A DNA stretch of 64,000 nucleotides from JAABVY01 sp964627935 (GCA_964627935.1 CAZVLB010000009.1:110971-174970); one strand, 5' to 3'. Counted from the stretch's first letter, positions 8,243 through 17,567 are shown. Numbers and translations are program-made. Notes: generated from the letters alone by a model not told the origin.

Positions 8243-10090
8243 ATGACTGACAGACTGCTATTGTGGGCCATCGTAATCGGTTACATGGTTTTCATCTTCA
8301 CCAAGGGTGTAATGAAAGTCCGCAAGATCGGTGATGCCGATGACTACCTGTTGGCAGGCAGGAATGTAAACTGGTTCTTCCTTTTTGCCACGATGGGCGC
8401 CACTGTCATAGGCGGCGGATATTCGATCGGGGCAATCGGCAAGACCTATGAATGGGGTATTCTGATGCTCCTGGTTTCCACCGGCGGTTACCTGCATTTC
8501 ATCTTTTCAGGCCTTGTTGTAGCACCGCAATTTCGTCAGGCTGAATTATATACTGTAGCAGGTTATTTCGGCCATCGTTATGGTGAAGGCCCGCGATTTC
8601 TGGTCCTGATTTTATCCCTTCTATTCTCAGTTTTTATTGTTGCCGCGCAGATGGCCGCCTTTGGCTCTGTGCTGGCGGCAATTGTTCCGCAATTTGCCGA
8701 CGCCCAGGACATAGTGCGCTGGGCCATTATTATAAGCGGGGCTATGGTCGTGATTTACAGCACGGCCGGGGGGCTCATGGCCGTGATTCACACTGATATG
8801 TTTCAGTTTGTGGTGCTGATACTCGGCTTTGTCATCACCCTGGCATTCTGTATTCCGGATATTTCCGGTTCATATAATCCTGATACAGATAAGTTCATAC
8901 CCTCACGATTCGGCACTGTCGATTTTCAGGATCCGGAAAACCTGATGCAGCGTATGGAGGAGGATGATGATCCGCTCAGCTCATATATCAGGCAGGTTAT
9001 CCTGGAGGCGGAGGATCATTCCCTGGAGAACCTGAGAACGGACGAGAATGACCAGGAAACCGCCGAAATTACTATCAGAAATGTGTTTAATGCTCTTCTG
9101 GAAGATGAAAACCTGTATCAAAAAGAACGTTTTGCGCATCTGAAACTGAGCGAGCAAACCAGTGAATTGCTAAAGCTCCATGAGCCAGAGGGCACTGATT
9201 TGCGGCGGCTCAATCTGTCATTGATTCAGGATGCATTCCCGGATGATATCTCCCGCAACCGCTCAATTTCAGCTGATTTCTTCAAAATCGAGGGCGGCAA
9301 GGGCTGGCTGTTTTTAATCACAACTTTTCTTGCATTCCTGTTGGGGGAGACTTTTGCTCCCGGTTATGCCACTCGCTATTGTGTGGGCAAGGATGTCAGG
9401 CACACACGCTGGGGCATAGCCGGTGTGGGCTTTTTCCTGGCGGCCACATTTCCGGTGATCCTGTTCTTTATCGCACTCTATGCGCGTATACATTTCCCCG
9501 ATATAGATCCCCAGCAGGCGCTTCCAATGGTGGTCAAGCAACTGAATAATCCGATTATCGGCGGTTTGATGATCGGCGCGCTTCTGATGGCTGTAATGTC
9601 ATCGGCTGACTCGGCACTCAACTCGGCTACAGCCATTTTTGTTAAGGATCTTTTTGAGCATCAACTGGGATGGAAAGATACCGGCGACGGCAAGATGCTC
9701 AGGCTGGCCCGTATCTGTACCGCCGGGCTGGGAGTGACCGCAATTCTTGTGGCTGTGTTATGGTCCGACATAATCGGACTGCTTCTATTCACCTATCATG
9801 TCTGGGCGCCGGCCATTATCCTGCCGGTGACTGTCGGGGCGATTTATAAAAAACGCTCAAAGAGATTGAATATCAATATCTTCTATACCATGATCGCCGC
9901 TACTGTAATCACGCTGCTTTACCGCCTGATGATGTTCCTGCATGATAAATTCGAGCTGGCATTGTTCAGCGAAGCGGCCTATGAGTGGATGAACAACTTC
10001 GATCCGGCGGTTTTCGGTGTTGGCGTTTCCTGTACATCCTTCATTTTATTATTCTTCATAACACGATTTGTCCCGGAAGAAAATTCATAG
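8243..10090 (+). CDS. Sodium/solute symporter (SSS family) with a large acidic insertion
   Basis: A 615-residue inner-membrane transporter. The N terminus carries the family signature DDYLLAGRNVNWF (33-45) and GGGYSIGAIG (57-66); later come SSADSALNSATAIFVKDL and a final helix near 585-607. About 13 hydrophobic segments can be counted. The unusual feature is a stretch of about 140 hydrophilic, strongly acidic residues (roughly 208-350) between two membrane segments, where relatives have a short loop. It is in frame and uninterrupted, so it is a true insertion rather than a fusion break. Its place between a racemase and an amidohydrolase suggests amino-acid or acyl-amino-acid uptake driven by Na+. 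Confidence 0.9.
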   Translation: MTDRLLLWAIVIGYMVFIFTKGVMKVRKIGDADDYLLAGRNVNWFFLFATMGATVIGGGYSIGAIGKTYEWGILMLLVSTGGYLHFIFSGLVVAPQFRQAELYTVAGYFGHRYGEGPRFLVLILSLLFSVFIVAAQMAAFGSVLAAIVPQFADAQDIVRWAIIISGAMVVIYSTAGGLMAVIHTDMFQFVVLILGFVITLAFCIPDISGSYNPDTDKFIPSRFGTVDFQDPENLMQRMEEDDDPLSSYIRQVILEAEDHSLENLRTDENDQETAEITIRNVFNALLEDENLYQKERFAHLKLSEQTSELLKLHEPEGTDLRRLNLSLIQDAFPDDISRNRSISADFFKIEGGKGWLFLITTFLAFLLGETFAPGYATRYCVGKDVRHTRWGIAGVGFFLAATFPVILFFIALYARIHFPDIDPQQALPMVVKQLNNPIIGGLMIGALLMAVMSSADSALNSATAIFVKDLFEHQLGWKDTGDGKMLRLARICTAGLGVTAILVAVLWSDIIGLLLFTYHVWAPAIILPVTVGAIYKKRSKRLNINIFYTMIAATVITLLYRLMMFLHDKFELALFSEAAYEWMNNFDPAVFGVGVSCTSFILLFFITRFVPEENS

Positions 10091-10195
10091 AAGGCTTGCT
10101 ATCGCAATCCAAATTCCCTAAACTCTAACGTCATATGAAAAATGACCGATTCATTTTATAGGGATCGCGTATGATTCTATGGAGTATGAATATTT

Positions 10196-11335
10196 ATGGC
10201 TGGTGATATACTTGTAAATCTCAGAAAAGAACTGCATAAAAATGCCGAGCTTTCGGGTCGAGAACGCAATACATCATCCTTGATCTATGATTTTCTCAGG
10301 CCCTACAATCCGGCCAGGATTATAACAGATATCGGTGGTCATGGCCTGGCGGCGATTTTTAATGGCAAACAGGATGGTCCCACGGTGATGATTCGTGCCG
10401 ATCTGGACGCTTTGCCGATCCCGGAATCATCTGATTTTGAGTATGCTTCGCAGACCGAAGGTGTGGCACATAAATGCGGTCATGACGGCCATATGACGAT
10501 TCTATCCGGCCTGGCACCCATATTGGCAGACAATCCTCCCGACCGCGGACGTGTGATCCTGCTTTATCAACCCGCCGAGGAAATCGGCAAGGGAGCTTTG
10601 CGTGTCCTGGAAGATAATAAATTTAAATCAATACAGCCCGATTATGTATTCGCCTTACATAATCTTCCGGGATTCAAAACAGGACAGATAATCTGCCGTC
10701 ATGATGTTTTCGCGTCCGCCTCGAGCGGCCTGATCATAAAACTGCTGGGCGAAACATCACATGCCGCCGAACCGCAGAGAGGCAAAAGCCCGGCCCTGGC
10801 GCTGGCACAGATGATCAATGCTTTGAGTTCGGTGCCGCAGTTCCATACTGCTCTGCACGAGGCCGCCAAGGTCACAGTGATTCACGCTCGACTGGGGGAG
10901 ATTGCATTTGGCACCTCTCCCGGATATGCCGAGATAATGGCAACTCTGCGCGCGCATGATGACAATGTCATGAAATTTATTTCAGATAAATGTGAGAGCC
11001 TGGCAAAGGCCATGGCCTCGGGCTGGCAGCTAAATTGTGATATCAGCTGGGATGAGGAATTTCCCGCCACGGTTAATGATAATGAGATGGTCGATTTAAT
11101 CATAAACCTGTCAACAAAGCTGGGCCTGGAAAGATACTATCAGCCGGTCCCGTTTTCATGGTCCGAGGATTTCGGCAATTTCATATCCAGGTTCAAAGGG
11201 GCGCTATTCGGACTTGGCGCGGGAGAGGATCATCCCGCGCTGCATCATCCTAAGTATGATTTCCCGGATGAGATTATTGATCCGGGTATCAATCTGTTTA
11301 GGGCTTTAATTTACAGGCTATTGTCTGCTGATTAG
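10196..11335 (+). CDS. M20-family amidohydrolase (N-acyl amino acid / hippurate hydrolase type)
   Basis: A 379-residue zinc amidohydrolase of the M20D group. Visible motifs are RADLDALP (67-74), HKCGHDGHM (92-100) with the metal-binding Cys94 and His96, QPAEE (125-129) with the catalytic/metal Glu pair, and a C-terminal EDHPALHHP stretch near 342-351 with the last metal His. It has no signal peptide, so it is cytoplasmic. It likely releases a free amino acid from an N-acyl derivative. It starts 105 bp after the symporter and ends 3 bp before alanine racemase. Substrate cannot be told from sequence; acyl-D-amino acids or peptides from wall turnover fit the two racemases in the operon. Confidence 0.9.
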   Translation: MAGDILVNLRKELHKNAELSGRERNTSSLIYDFLRPYNPARIITDIGGHGLAAIFNGKQDGPTVMIRADLDALPIPESSDFEYASQTEGVAHKCGHDGHMTILSGLAPILADNPPDRGRVILLYQPAEEIGKGALRVLEDNKFKSIQPDYVFALHNLPGFKTGQIICRHDVFASASSGLIIKLLGETSHAAEPQRGKSPALALAQMINALSSVPQFHTALHEAAKVTVIHARLGEIAFGTSPGYAEIMATLRAHDDNVMKFISDKCESLAKAMASGWQLNCDISWDEEFPATVNDNEMVDLIINLSTKLGLERYYQPVPFSWSEDFGNFISRFKGALFGLGAGEDHPALHHPKYDFPDEIIDPGINLFRALIYRLLSAD

Positions 11336-11338
11336 TAT

Positions 11339-12553
11339 ATGGGGCTTATTGAGATGAATGTTTCAGAGAAAACCGCAACACAATCATTCCACACATCACG
11401 GATCGAATTGAGCGAATCGGCGCTCAGGAAGAATATCCGGTTTTTGAAGAAGATCGTCGGAAATGACAGGATCTTTTCCTCGGTTATAAAAGGCAATGCC
11501 TACGGCCATGATATAAGTGTCTTCGTCCCGCTGGCGGTGAAATGCGGGATAAAGCATTTCTCAGTATACAGTCCATCCGAGGCCCTGGAGGCGTCTAAAT
11601 GTATCCCGGATGACTGCCATATAATGATCATGGGTGATTTGAATAAGGATGTTATCGAGTGGGCGGTCAGGCATGATGTCTCGTTTTTCATTTTCTCACT
11701 TGACTGGCTGGATGAAGCGCTAAATGCTGCCAAAAAGCTGGATAAGAAAGCACTGATTCATCTCGAACTGGAAACCGGCCTGAACCGTACAGGGCTCTAT
11801 GATCATTATCTTGAACAGGCCGCCAATACAATGCTTGAAAATCCTGAGTTTCTTCATCCTGCCGGAGTCTGTACTCATTATGCCGGCGCCGAGAGTATCT
11901 CGAACTTTGTACGTATCAAGGGCCAGATAGAACTGTTCAATAAACTCGTTGAGGAGCTGGAATCAAAGGGTTTGAAATTCGATTGCAGGCACACTGCATG
12001 TTCGGCTGCGGCACTGTCGTATCCTGAAACCCGTATGGATATGGTTCGTATCGGTATCGCCCATTATGGTTTCTGGCCCAGCCGTGAAACCCAGATGCAT
12101 TATTATCAGGGCAACGGTGAGGCCGAGAAAAATTCCCACCGCCGCGATCCCCTGCATCGTGTACTGTCCTGGAAAAGTCGCATCATGAATATCAAAGAGG
12201 TCAAGCCGGGAGACTTTGTCGGCTATGGAAATGCATATATGACCATCCGCCGGCAAAAAGTGGCCTGCGTGCCGGTGGGTTATTATCATGGTTTCTCACG
12301 TAATCTCAGCAATCGCGGTTATGTTCTGGTGCGAGGCAGAAGAGCGCTGGTGATTGGCTGGGTTAACATGAATATGCTGATGATCGATGTTACCGATTTT
12401 AAAAATGTCGAGCTTGGTGATGAGGTCGTAATCATTGGCACACAGAAAAAGCAGACCATAACGGTCGGATCGTTCAGCGATATGACCCGCTTCCTCAACT
12501 ATGAAATCCTGGTCAAACTATCCGAGAATATTCCACGAATTGTAGTCAAATAG
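11339..12553 (+). CDS. alr: Alanine racemase
   Basis: A 404-residue PLP enzyme interconverting L- and D-alanine for peptidoglycan or catabolism. The PLP lysine is Lys51 in VIKGNAYGHD. The second-domain tyrosine region is DFVGYGNAY near residue 295, and the C-terminal domain has WVNMNMLMIDV, the usual VNMDM motif with Asn for Asp. The start may instead be the ATG at 11354 (MNVSEK). It follows the M20 gene after 3 bp, so it is the last gene of the operon. It is clearly a different subfamily from the racemase at 7080, so this operon codes two separate racemases. A house-keeping alr may exist elsewhere. Confidence 0.9.
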   Translation: MGLIEMNVSEKTATQSFHTSRIELSESALRKNIRFLKKIVGNDRIFSSVIKGNAYGHDISVFVPLAVKCGIKHFSVYSPSEALEASKCIPDDCHIMIMGDLNKDVIEWAVRHDVSFFIFSLDWLDEALNAAKKLDKKALIHLELETGLNRTGLYDHYLEQAANTMLENPEFLHPAGVCTHYAGAESISNFVRIKGQIELFNKLVEELESKGLKFDCRHTACSAAALSYPETRMDMVRIGIAHYGFWPSRETQMHYYQGNGEAEKNSHRRDPLHRVLSWKSRIMNIKEVKPGDFVGYGNAYMTIRRQKVACVPVGYYHGFSRNLSNRGYVLVRGRRALVIGWVNMNMLMIDVTDFKNVELGDEVVIIGTQKKQTITVGSFSDMTRFLNYEILVKLSENIPRIVVK

Positions 12554-12604
12554 AGTTAAATACTCGTCATCAATGCGCTTTTCTATCAGGGGTCAATAGC
12601 TTAT

Positions 12605-13798
12605 CTAAATAACAATCTGAAACTGGGATATGTAAACGAAGTGATTCAGGTCATCACCGGAAGACTCATCCTTTCTCAGGCCGAAATTATGCTGCCATTT
12701 GAGCTGATAGCCGATTAAATAGAAATCAAATCCCGCTGTGATTTCATGCTTACGAACCGGCTTGGAATCAATGTCGACAAATTGCGCCGCATCATTCCGC
12801 AGGTCATGATCGAAATCTACCCATGCATATCTGAGGCTCGCCCCCAATCTCTGATTGATTCTATATGCGGTTTGAAAAAGTGTAGCGCTGATCACAAGCT
12901 TATTTGACTCATTATCGCCGACTTCGGCGTAACCGGCATAAGCGACTGCAAAAAATGAAAGGCCCCTGAGTTTGATCAAGAGCTCAGGCGCAAATCGGTA
13001 GCTGAAATCGTGGTGGGGTCTGGGATCAAGGTCCCATGCAAAGCTGGCCGCGAAGCTATAACGCAGCCCGCCTCGATCTGTGTCGCTGTCGCTGCGCACA
13101 TCCATGCCCGGCGAATTATATGACAGATGTGCAATGATCTCAGGATTGAATTCCGCTTTGGGTCCCGGTCCGGATAAATCTGACGGATTTACAAGTGTCT
13201 CATTATAATATTCAGGCAATCCTACCGCATGAGACACACGGGCATTATCGCCACTGAAAAGACCCAGGGCATAACCAAGCCGGGAGGGGTTCTCATAGCC
13301 ATTGTGCAGGCTGAAGCCGATCTGTCGCTCGGCACCAAAATACCTGCTGACAATCGACCAGTCTACGAATGTCAGGCGTTGAAAAGACTGAATCCGGTAT
13401 CTTGTGAAGGGTATCTTGAATTGCCCGAATCTGAGCTTGAAGTTTTCATTGAAAGCATAATCGATCATGAAATCCATCAGTTCAATCGAACCGGGCGAAG
13501 TGCTCAGATGAATCTTGTATGCCAGTGCGGGTTTGTAGACATGACCGGAAAAGGTCAGCCTGATTCGCCTGACCTCCATAGTATGACTGTCCTCGCGGCA
13601 TTCATCATCACCTTGATCTCTGTTTTCATAATTGAATCTGATCTGACCGACCAGCTGAAGACGCAGGCTATGGCTTGAATCTTCGCTGTGAATTTCGAGC
13701 GGCCCCGGTGATGACGACGAATCTCCTGCAAATAAAGACGTAATTGATAGCAATAAAATGAATACTGTGATCGATGTCAGGCCGTTTTTGAAGTGCAT
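12605..13798 (-). CDS. OprO/OprP-like outer-membrane porin
   Basis: A 397-residue beta-barrel with an N-terminal signal peptide (about 24 residues ending TSLFAG) followed by alternating hydrophobic/aromatic strands. The middle segment KLRFGQFKIPFTRYR...RYFGAERQIGFSLHNG is the recognisable core of the phosphate-selective porin O/P family. The last residue region (FVYISQFQIVI) is an amphipathic strand with terminal hydrophobic residues, as expected for outer-membrane insertion. It is convergent with alr across 51 bp. The cytochrome operon lies upstream on the same strand but ends in its own terminator, so the porin is probably a separate unit. Substrate is unknown; phosphate is only the family name. 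Confidence 0.85.
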   Translation of the reverse strand: MHFKNGLTSITVFILLLSITSLFAGDSSSSPGPLEIHSEDSSHSLRLQLVGQIRFNYENRDQGDDECREDSHTMEVRRIRLTFSGHVYKPALAYKIHLSTSPGSIELMDFMIDYAFNENFKLRFGQFKIPFTRYRIQSFQRLTFVDWSIVSRYFGAERQIGFSLHNGYENPSRLGYALGLFSGDNARVSHAVGLPEYYNETLVNPSDLSGPGPKAEFNPEIIAHLSYNSPGMDVRSDSDTDRGGLRYSFAASFAWDLDPRPHHDFSYRFAPELLIKLRGLSFFAVAYAGYAEVGDNESNKLVISATLFQTAYRINQRLGASLRYAWVDFDHDLRNDAAQFVDIDSKPVRKHEITAGFDFYLIGYQLKWQHNFGLRKDESSGDDLNHFVYISQFQIVI

Positions 13799-13896
13799 TT
13801 GTTTTGCCTTTCTTAAATATTTGGATAATTACAGGCCGGAATTTTAATCCAATAGCCGCCCCAAAGTCAACATTATTTTGATGGTAGATAATAAAA

Positions 13897-13924
13897 AAGG
13901 ACCCCTCATAAAGGAAGGGTCCTT
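13897..13924 (-). terminator. Rho-independent terminator of the cytochrome operon
   Basis: On the minus strand an 8-bp GC-containing stem (arms 13917-13924 and 13897-13904) is followed by a T6 run (complement of 13893-13898). It lies 22 bp past the stop of the lipoprotein cytochrome and separates the operon from the porin gene. Confidence 0.8.
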
Positions 13925-13946
13925 AGAAATAACTATCAGCTTTTAT

Positions 13947-15035
13947 TTAATCTCTTGATGTCAGCATTTTGCTTCTGTTTGTGCCCTGCGCTGTACCTTC
14001 AGGGTCGCCATGGACAATAAAGTTGATCGCTGTCTGCAGCAGGTCGGTTGCATATTCTGTATTATGCACGCCAAGCGAACGATCCTCGTATACAAACAGC
14101 CAGTTGAACACTGCACCGGCAGAGTCGGCCGAAACTGTAACGTCGGTGGGATGCGCATCATCAAGCAGACCGGCATCCACCAAAAGTGTTTCCAGGCTGT
14201 CCAGAAGACCCTCGATCTCAGACTGCACACCCTCGGTCGTACCATCCCAGTCATAATCTTCATCCGCCATCAAATCGAAGGTGGAGACATCGCCATTATG
14301 GCAGTTGCTGGTATTACATCCGGTCTTGTTGATATGATCTTTGGCATCCTCCATCATCCAGCTGTGGCCGCCCAATGTCACATCAGCCGCATCGGACATA
14401 TGGCAGTCGACACAACCGTTGACCGTGGCATTGGTATGTGCGGAATTGTCATAATCGAAATCAGCATACTCATAGGCATTGGTACCGGCCAGCATATCGG
14501 CATGGTTGCTGTGATGCGGTCCCCAGCGCAGATCGAGTTCTGTGTCACCCACAATGTATTCATCGATATTGGCACGGCTCTGGTGGCAGGATGCGCACAG
14601 GTTGGAACTGCCCTTATCATAGCTGAAGCTGTTCATCAGCATAACAGCATCAGTTACCCGTACCGAAAGGTCTCCGCTGCTATGCGGTGCATGGCAGGTG
14701 AAACATCCGATAGCCGAGAAATGCTCACCCGAGGCAGACTCGCCTTCCAGGCTGGCCAGAAAACCCTCGGCTGTATGGCAGCGTTCGCAGGCCCCATAGA
14801 ATGATGAATTAAGCCTGTTGCGGTCTGTGTTGTCCCCGGATGCATGCTTGGATACCATCCACTGCATCTCGGCTACTACCAGGCTGCGATCCTGATCGCC
14901 GTGACAGGCGAAACATGCCGTTGCATCGGCGGCCAGAGTACCCTCCGATTCGTTGACGATTTTGCGTTCACATCCGAACGCGAACATCATGGCCACCACA
15001 AGAACCATGATACTCAATATTGTTATCAATCTCAT
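13947..15035 (-). CDS. Multiheme c-type cytochrome, probable outer-surface lipoprotein (6 hemes)
   Basis: A 362-residue secreted cytochrome. Residues 1-22 are a hydrophobic signal ending FAFGC, a loose lipobox with Cys22 as likely lipidation site. Five CxxCH motifs occur at 41-45, 83-87, 111-115, 147-151 and 208-212, and a sixth, wider CX4CH (CNTSNCH) at 240-246. The last 110 residues have no heme motif. It is the third gene of a tight operon after the barrel protein (11-bp gap), with a strong GGGAGGAG ribosome site. By analogy with porin-cytochrome conduits it would be the external partner passing electrons to minerals, other cells or extracellular acceptors. Its localisation outside the cell is inferred from the operon order. 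Confidence 0.87.
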   Translation of the reverse strand: MRLITILSIMVLVVAMMFAFGCERKIVNESEGTLAADATACFACHGDQDRSLVVAEMQWMVSKHASGDNTDRNRLNSSFYGACERCHTAEGFLASLEGESASGEHFSAIGCFTCHAPHSSGDLSVRVTDAVMLMNSFSYDKGSSNLCASCHQSRANIDEYIVGDTELDLRWGPHHSNHADMLAGTNAYEYADFDYDNSAHTNATVNGCVDCHMSDAADVTLGGHSWMMEDAKDHINKTGCNTSNCHNGDVSTFDLMADEDYDWDGTTEGVQSEIEGLLDSLETLLVDAGLLDDAHPTDVTVSADSAGAVFNWLFVYEDRSLGVHNTEYATDLLQTAINFIVHGDPEGTAQGTNRSKMLTSRD

Positions 15036-15046
15036 ATTACTCCTCC

Positions 15047-16603
15047 CTAAAAGGATATATCTTTGATTATTTTTATTTCGACCACATTCGAGGTATAGTA
15101 CTTATCGCGGACCATGAAATCATCGAAATTATGCACATTATAGCGGCCCTCGATTTTGTACCCCGGATATATGTTATAAATTGCGCTGAATCGGAGTATG
15201 AAACTCTCCACATCCAGATCGCGCTGACTGCGATACCAGGATATCCCGAATCCGGCAGTTGTGCGATAGTACTCCAAAGTAGTGATATCGCCGTAAACCG
15301 TATGATCCGTGAATTCAAAATCCTCGGAGATATTGGTATAATCACCCTTTGAATATGTATAACCGCCTGTCAGGAATCCATATCTGGAAATTTCCACACT
15401 GTAACTTGCGCCCAGGCTTTTGTAGTCCACTTCTGTTCCCAGCTGTTCATTCTCACGGATCTTGCTCTCGAACTTGAGTTGTATCTTGCCGTATTTATCA
15501 GCGTTGTATTTTAGCCCTGCACGGTAGCGGCTGCGTTCCTCATCACCGATCAATCGGCTGCCCTGTTTGACTTCCTCATCATTGCGGCCGTATTCGGCGC
15601 TGAGCTGCAAGCCATCGGCAGGCTTCAGCCAGCCGGAAGCATAGTAGCCGTTGCCCTTGATTTCGTCTTCGAAATCATCATTGATCGAATGCTGGTAGCC
15701 GACCATAACCCTTGCCAGGCCCGGCCAGGTATGTCCGGCGTATATGGCATTGATGATATTATCGGTGGCCACGAAATCCGAATCGGAACTGGCCCGGTCG
15801 AAAACCACATGATACCTGAGTTCAAAATGTTTCGGCAGATATGCCGTAACTCCGCCCCAGACTCGATTGGAGGATATCTCGAATTCCGACTCCTCGAGTT
15901 TGCTCACGAATCTGCGGAATCCGCCCGAAAGAATGATCCATTCGTAATAGGGCAGGGGCAGAAGGCCGTCGAATCTGGCCACCGCACGGGTCTGGTCACG
16001 ATCCGGGTTTGTGTTATCGGTATAATTTACACCCCGGAATTCACCCCGAAGCATACGGCCCAGATACTTGTAAAGAAAACCGCCCTCGTATTCGAGCTGT
16101 TCATAATCGACCTCAGTCGTGAAACTGCCGGGATCGACATCGAAGATATTGGCCATTGTCCCCGATCTGCCGATAAATCCGCCCTTACCCCAGAGTTTCA
16201 GATTCTGGTGCGGATAGATCCAGAGCGAACCGTGATTGGTGTGCCTGCGCACAAAGCTGGTACCATCGAAATTATAAATCCGGCGGTACTGGTCATGATG
16301 CAAGCTGATTCCAAATAGTCCCGGCTTGGCGAAGCTCAGGTTGAGGTTGCGGTTATTGAGAATGATATTGCGCATGTCGCTGCGCAACACCAGGCCATTG
16401 TCCCACAGATAACGCAAATTTTCTATTGATATAGAAGGGCCCTCATAGATATTGAAAGCCGGTTGATTGACCGATGCGTTGCCTTCCTGATCCTGGTAAA
16501 TATATCCCAGGGAAAACAGGCCGCTGCCTGATGATGCATGTGCAATAGAAGGGGCCAGGATCAATAGCAAGGCCGCGCAAATTCCATATATTGCCTTATT
16601 CAT
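15047..16603 (-). CDS. Outer-membrane beta-barrel of a porin-cytochrome conduit (MtrB/PioB-like in role)
   Basis: A 518-residue barrel. I use the ATG at 16601-16603, preceded by GAGGAGGT, rather than the longer open frame; it gives a clean signal peptide ending SIAHA (about residue 22). The rest is a series of alternating amphipathic strands rich in Tyr, Gly and charged turns (for example YGKIQLKFESKIR, FLTGGYTYSKG), ending in NVVEIKIIKDISF, a typical last strand with terminal Phe. It sits between an 11-heme and a 6-heme cytochrome gene with gaps of 10 and 11 bp, the gene order expected for a barrel holding a cytochrome wire across the outer membrane. The exact family (MtrB, OmbB or other) cannot be fixed by eye. 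Confidence 0.83.
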   Translation of the reverse strand: MNKAIYGICAALLLILAPSIAHASSGSGLFSLGYIYQDQEGNASVNQPAFNIYEGPSISIENLRYLWDNGLVLRSDMRNIILNNRNLNLSFAKPGLFGISLHHDQYRRIYNFDGTSFVRRHTNHGSLWIYPHQNLKLWGKGGFIGRSGTMANIFDVDPGSFTTEVDYEQLEYEGGFLYKYLGRMLRGEFRGVNYTDNTNPDRDQTRAVARFDGLLPLPYYEWIILSGGFRRFVSKLEESEFEISSNRVWGGVTAYLPKHFELRYHVVFDRASSDSDFVATDNIINAIYAGHTWPGLARVMVGYQHSINDDFEDEIKGNGYYASGWLKPADGLQLSAEYGRNDEEVKQGSRLIGDEERSRYRAGLKYNADKYGKIQLKFESKIRENEQLGTEVDYKSLGASYSVEISRYGFLTGGYTYSKGDYTNISEDFEFTDHTVYGDITTLEYYRTTAGFGISWYRSQRDLDVESFILRFSAIYNIYPGYKIEGRYNVHNFDDFMVRDKYYTSNVVEIKIIKDISF

Positions 16604-16613
16604 CCATACCTCC

Positions 16614-17567
16614 TCAATTATCCAGGCTGTGACAGCCCGATGCATAACAGTTGACGGCGTGTTTCATTCCAAGATCAGGATCAAGGAAGAATTTATTGTC
16701 ATACGAGCCATGAACCTGGCTGTGGCAATCGGCGCAGGCATGTCGTGCACCAAGTCCGGCATGAGCGATTCTGTGTCCGGGCGGGGTCATGTGACATTGC
16801 AGGCAGGTCCCGCTTTCAGGCTGTTTCAAAAGTTTATCATTGGGTGAGCCGTGCGGATGATGGCATTCGCTGCAACCCTGACCCTCCACCAGGTAATTAT
16901 AAGTTACCGGATGCTCATATGTGTATGGTCCGGCTATATCCGTGTGGCATTCCTGGCAGGTCCAGTCCAGCCCGGCCCCGAGTTCGTGATCCTTGATCTT
17001 GCCCAGCTCATGGCAGTCGCTGCAGCGAACATTGCCGCTCTCCAATGGATGAACTGAACGGCGCTTGAATTCGGCCGCCACAACCACGTGGCATTTAGAA
17101 CAATAGTTCTCCCGATCATCCTTCACCAGCATCTGACTTGGATTGGAATGAATCGTGTGACAATCAGAACATTTCAAGCCTTCCATACCATGCGGATCGG
17201 AAGTCAGCATGGAGGCCTGATGATTGGTCAGATGGCATCCGGCGCAGATCGAGGCCTGCTCAGTCTGGCCCAATTCCGGGCCAACCATAATTGTGCCCTC
17301 GGCCGGGTCCTCCAGATGTTCCTCCCAGCCCCGATGACATCCGGTACAACCCACCGCCACAGGTGAATTCATGTCGTCTTCGGTTGTCATCCTGTGCACA
17401 GAATGCCTTAATGTCTCCTCCTGATCATCATGGCAGTCCAGGCAGATGGCGGAATTTTCCAGCATCTGTTGATTGTCAATGTTCATTCCGAAGGATGTGG
17501 AGGCAATAAAAATAAGTGCGGCCAGAAGCAGGGCTGCTATCCCGCATTTCATTAACATTCTTCTCAA
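16614..17567 (-). CDS. Periplasmic multiheme c-type cytochrome (11 heme motifs, MtrA/DmsE-like)
   Basis: A 317-residue secreted cytochrome with a signal peptide ending near residue 27 (STSFG). Ten CxxCH motifs lie at 42, 74, 108, 133, 156, 182, 204, 232, 255 and 278, and an eleventh, CX4CH (CYASGCH), at 307-313. Heme spacing of 20-35 residues and paired distal histidines (for example HRMTTEDD, DPHGME, HAGLGARH) resemble decaheme MtrA/DmsE proteins; one extra heme is unusual. It is the first gene of the conduit operon and would collect periplasmic electrons and feed them through the barrel. The start is a TTG at 17567 five bases from GGGAGGT, or the ATG at 17558. Confidence 0.9.
   Translation of the reverse strand: MRRMLMKCGIAALLLAALIFIASTSFGMNIDNQQMLENSAICLDCHDDQEETLRHSVHRMTTEDDMNSPVAVGCTGCHRGWEEHLEDPAEGTIMVGPELGQTEQASICAGCHLTNHQASMLTSDPHGMEGLKCSDCHTIHSNPSQMLVKDDRENYCSKCHVVVAAEFKRRSVHPLESGNVRCSDCHELGKIKDHELGAGLDWTCQECHTDIAGPYTYEHPVTYNYLVEGQGCSECHHPHGSPNDKLLKQPESGTCLQCHMTPPGHRIAHAGLGARHACADCHSQVHGSYDNKFFLDPDLGMKHAVNCYASGCHSLDN

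Noticed and set aside
14010..14804. 264-residue plus-strand frame
   Set aside because: Opposite the 6-heme cytochrome, whose CxxCH motifs prove the minus strand is coding.
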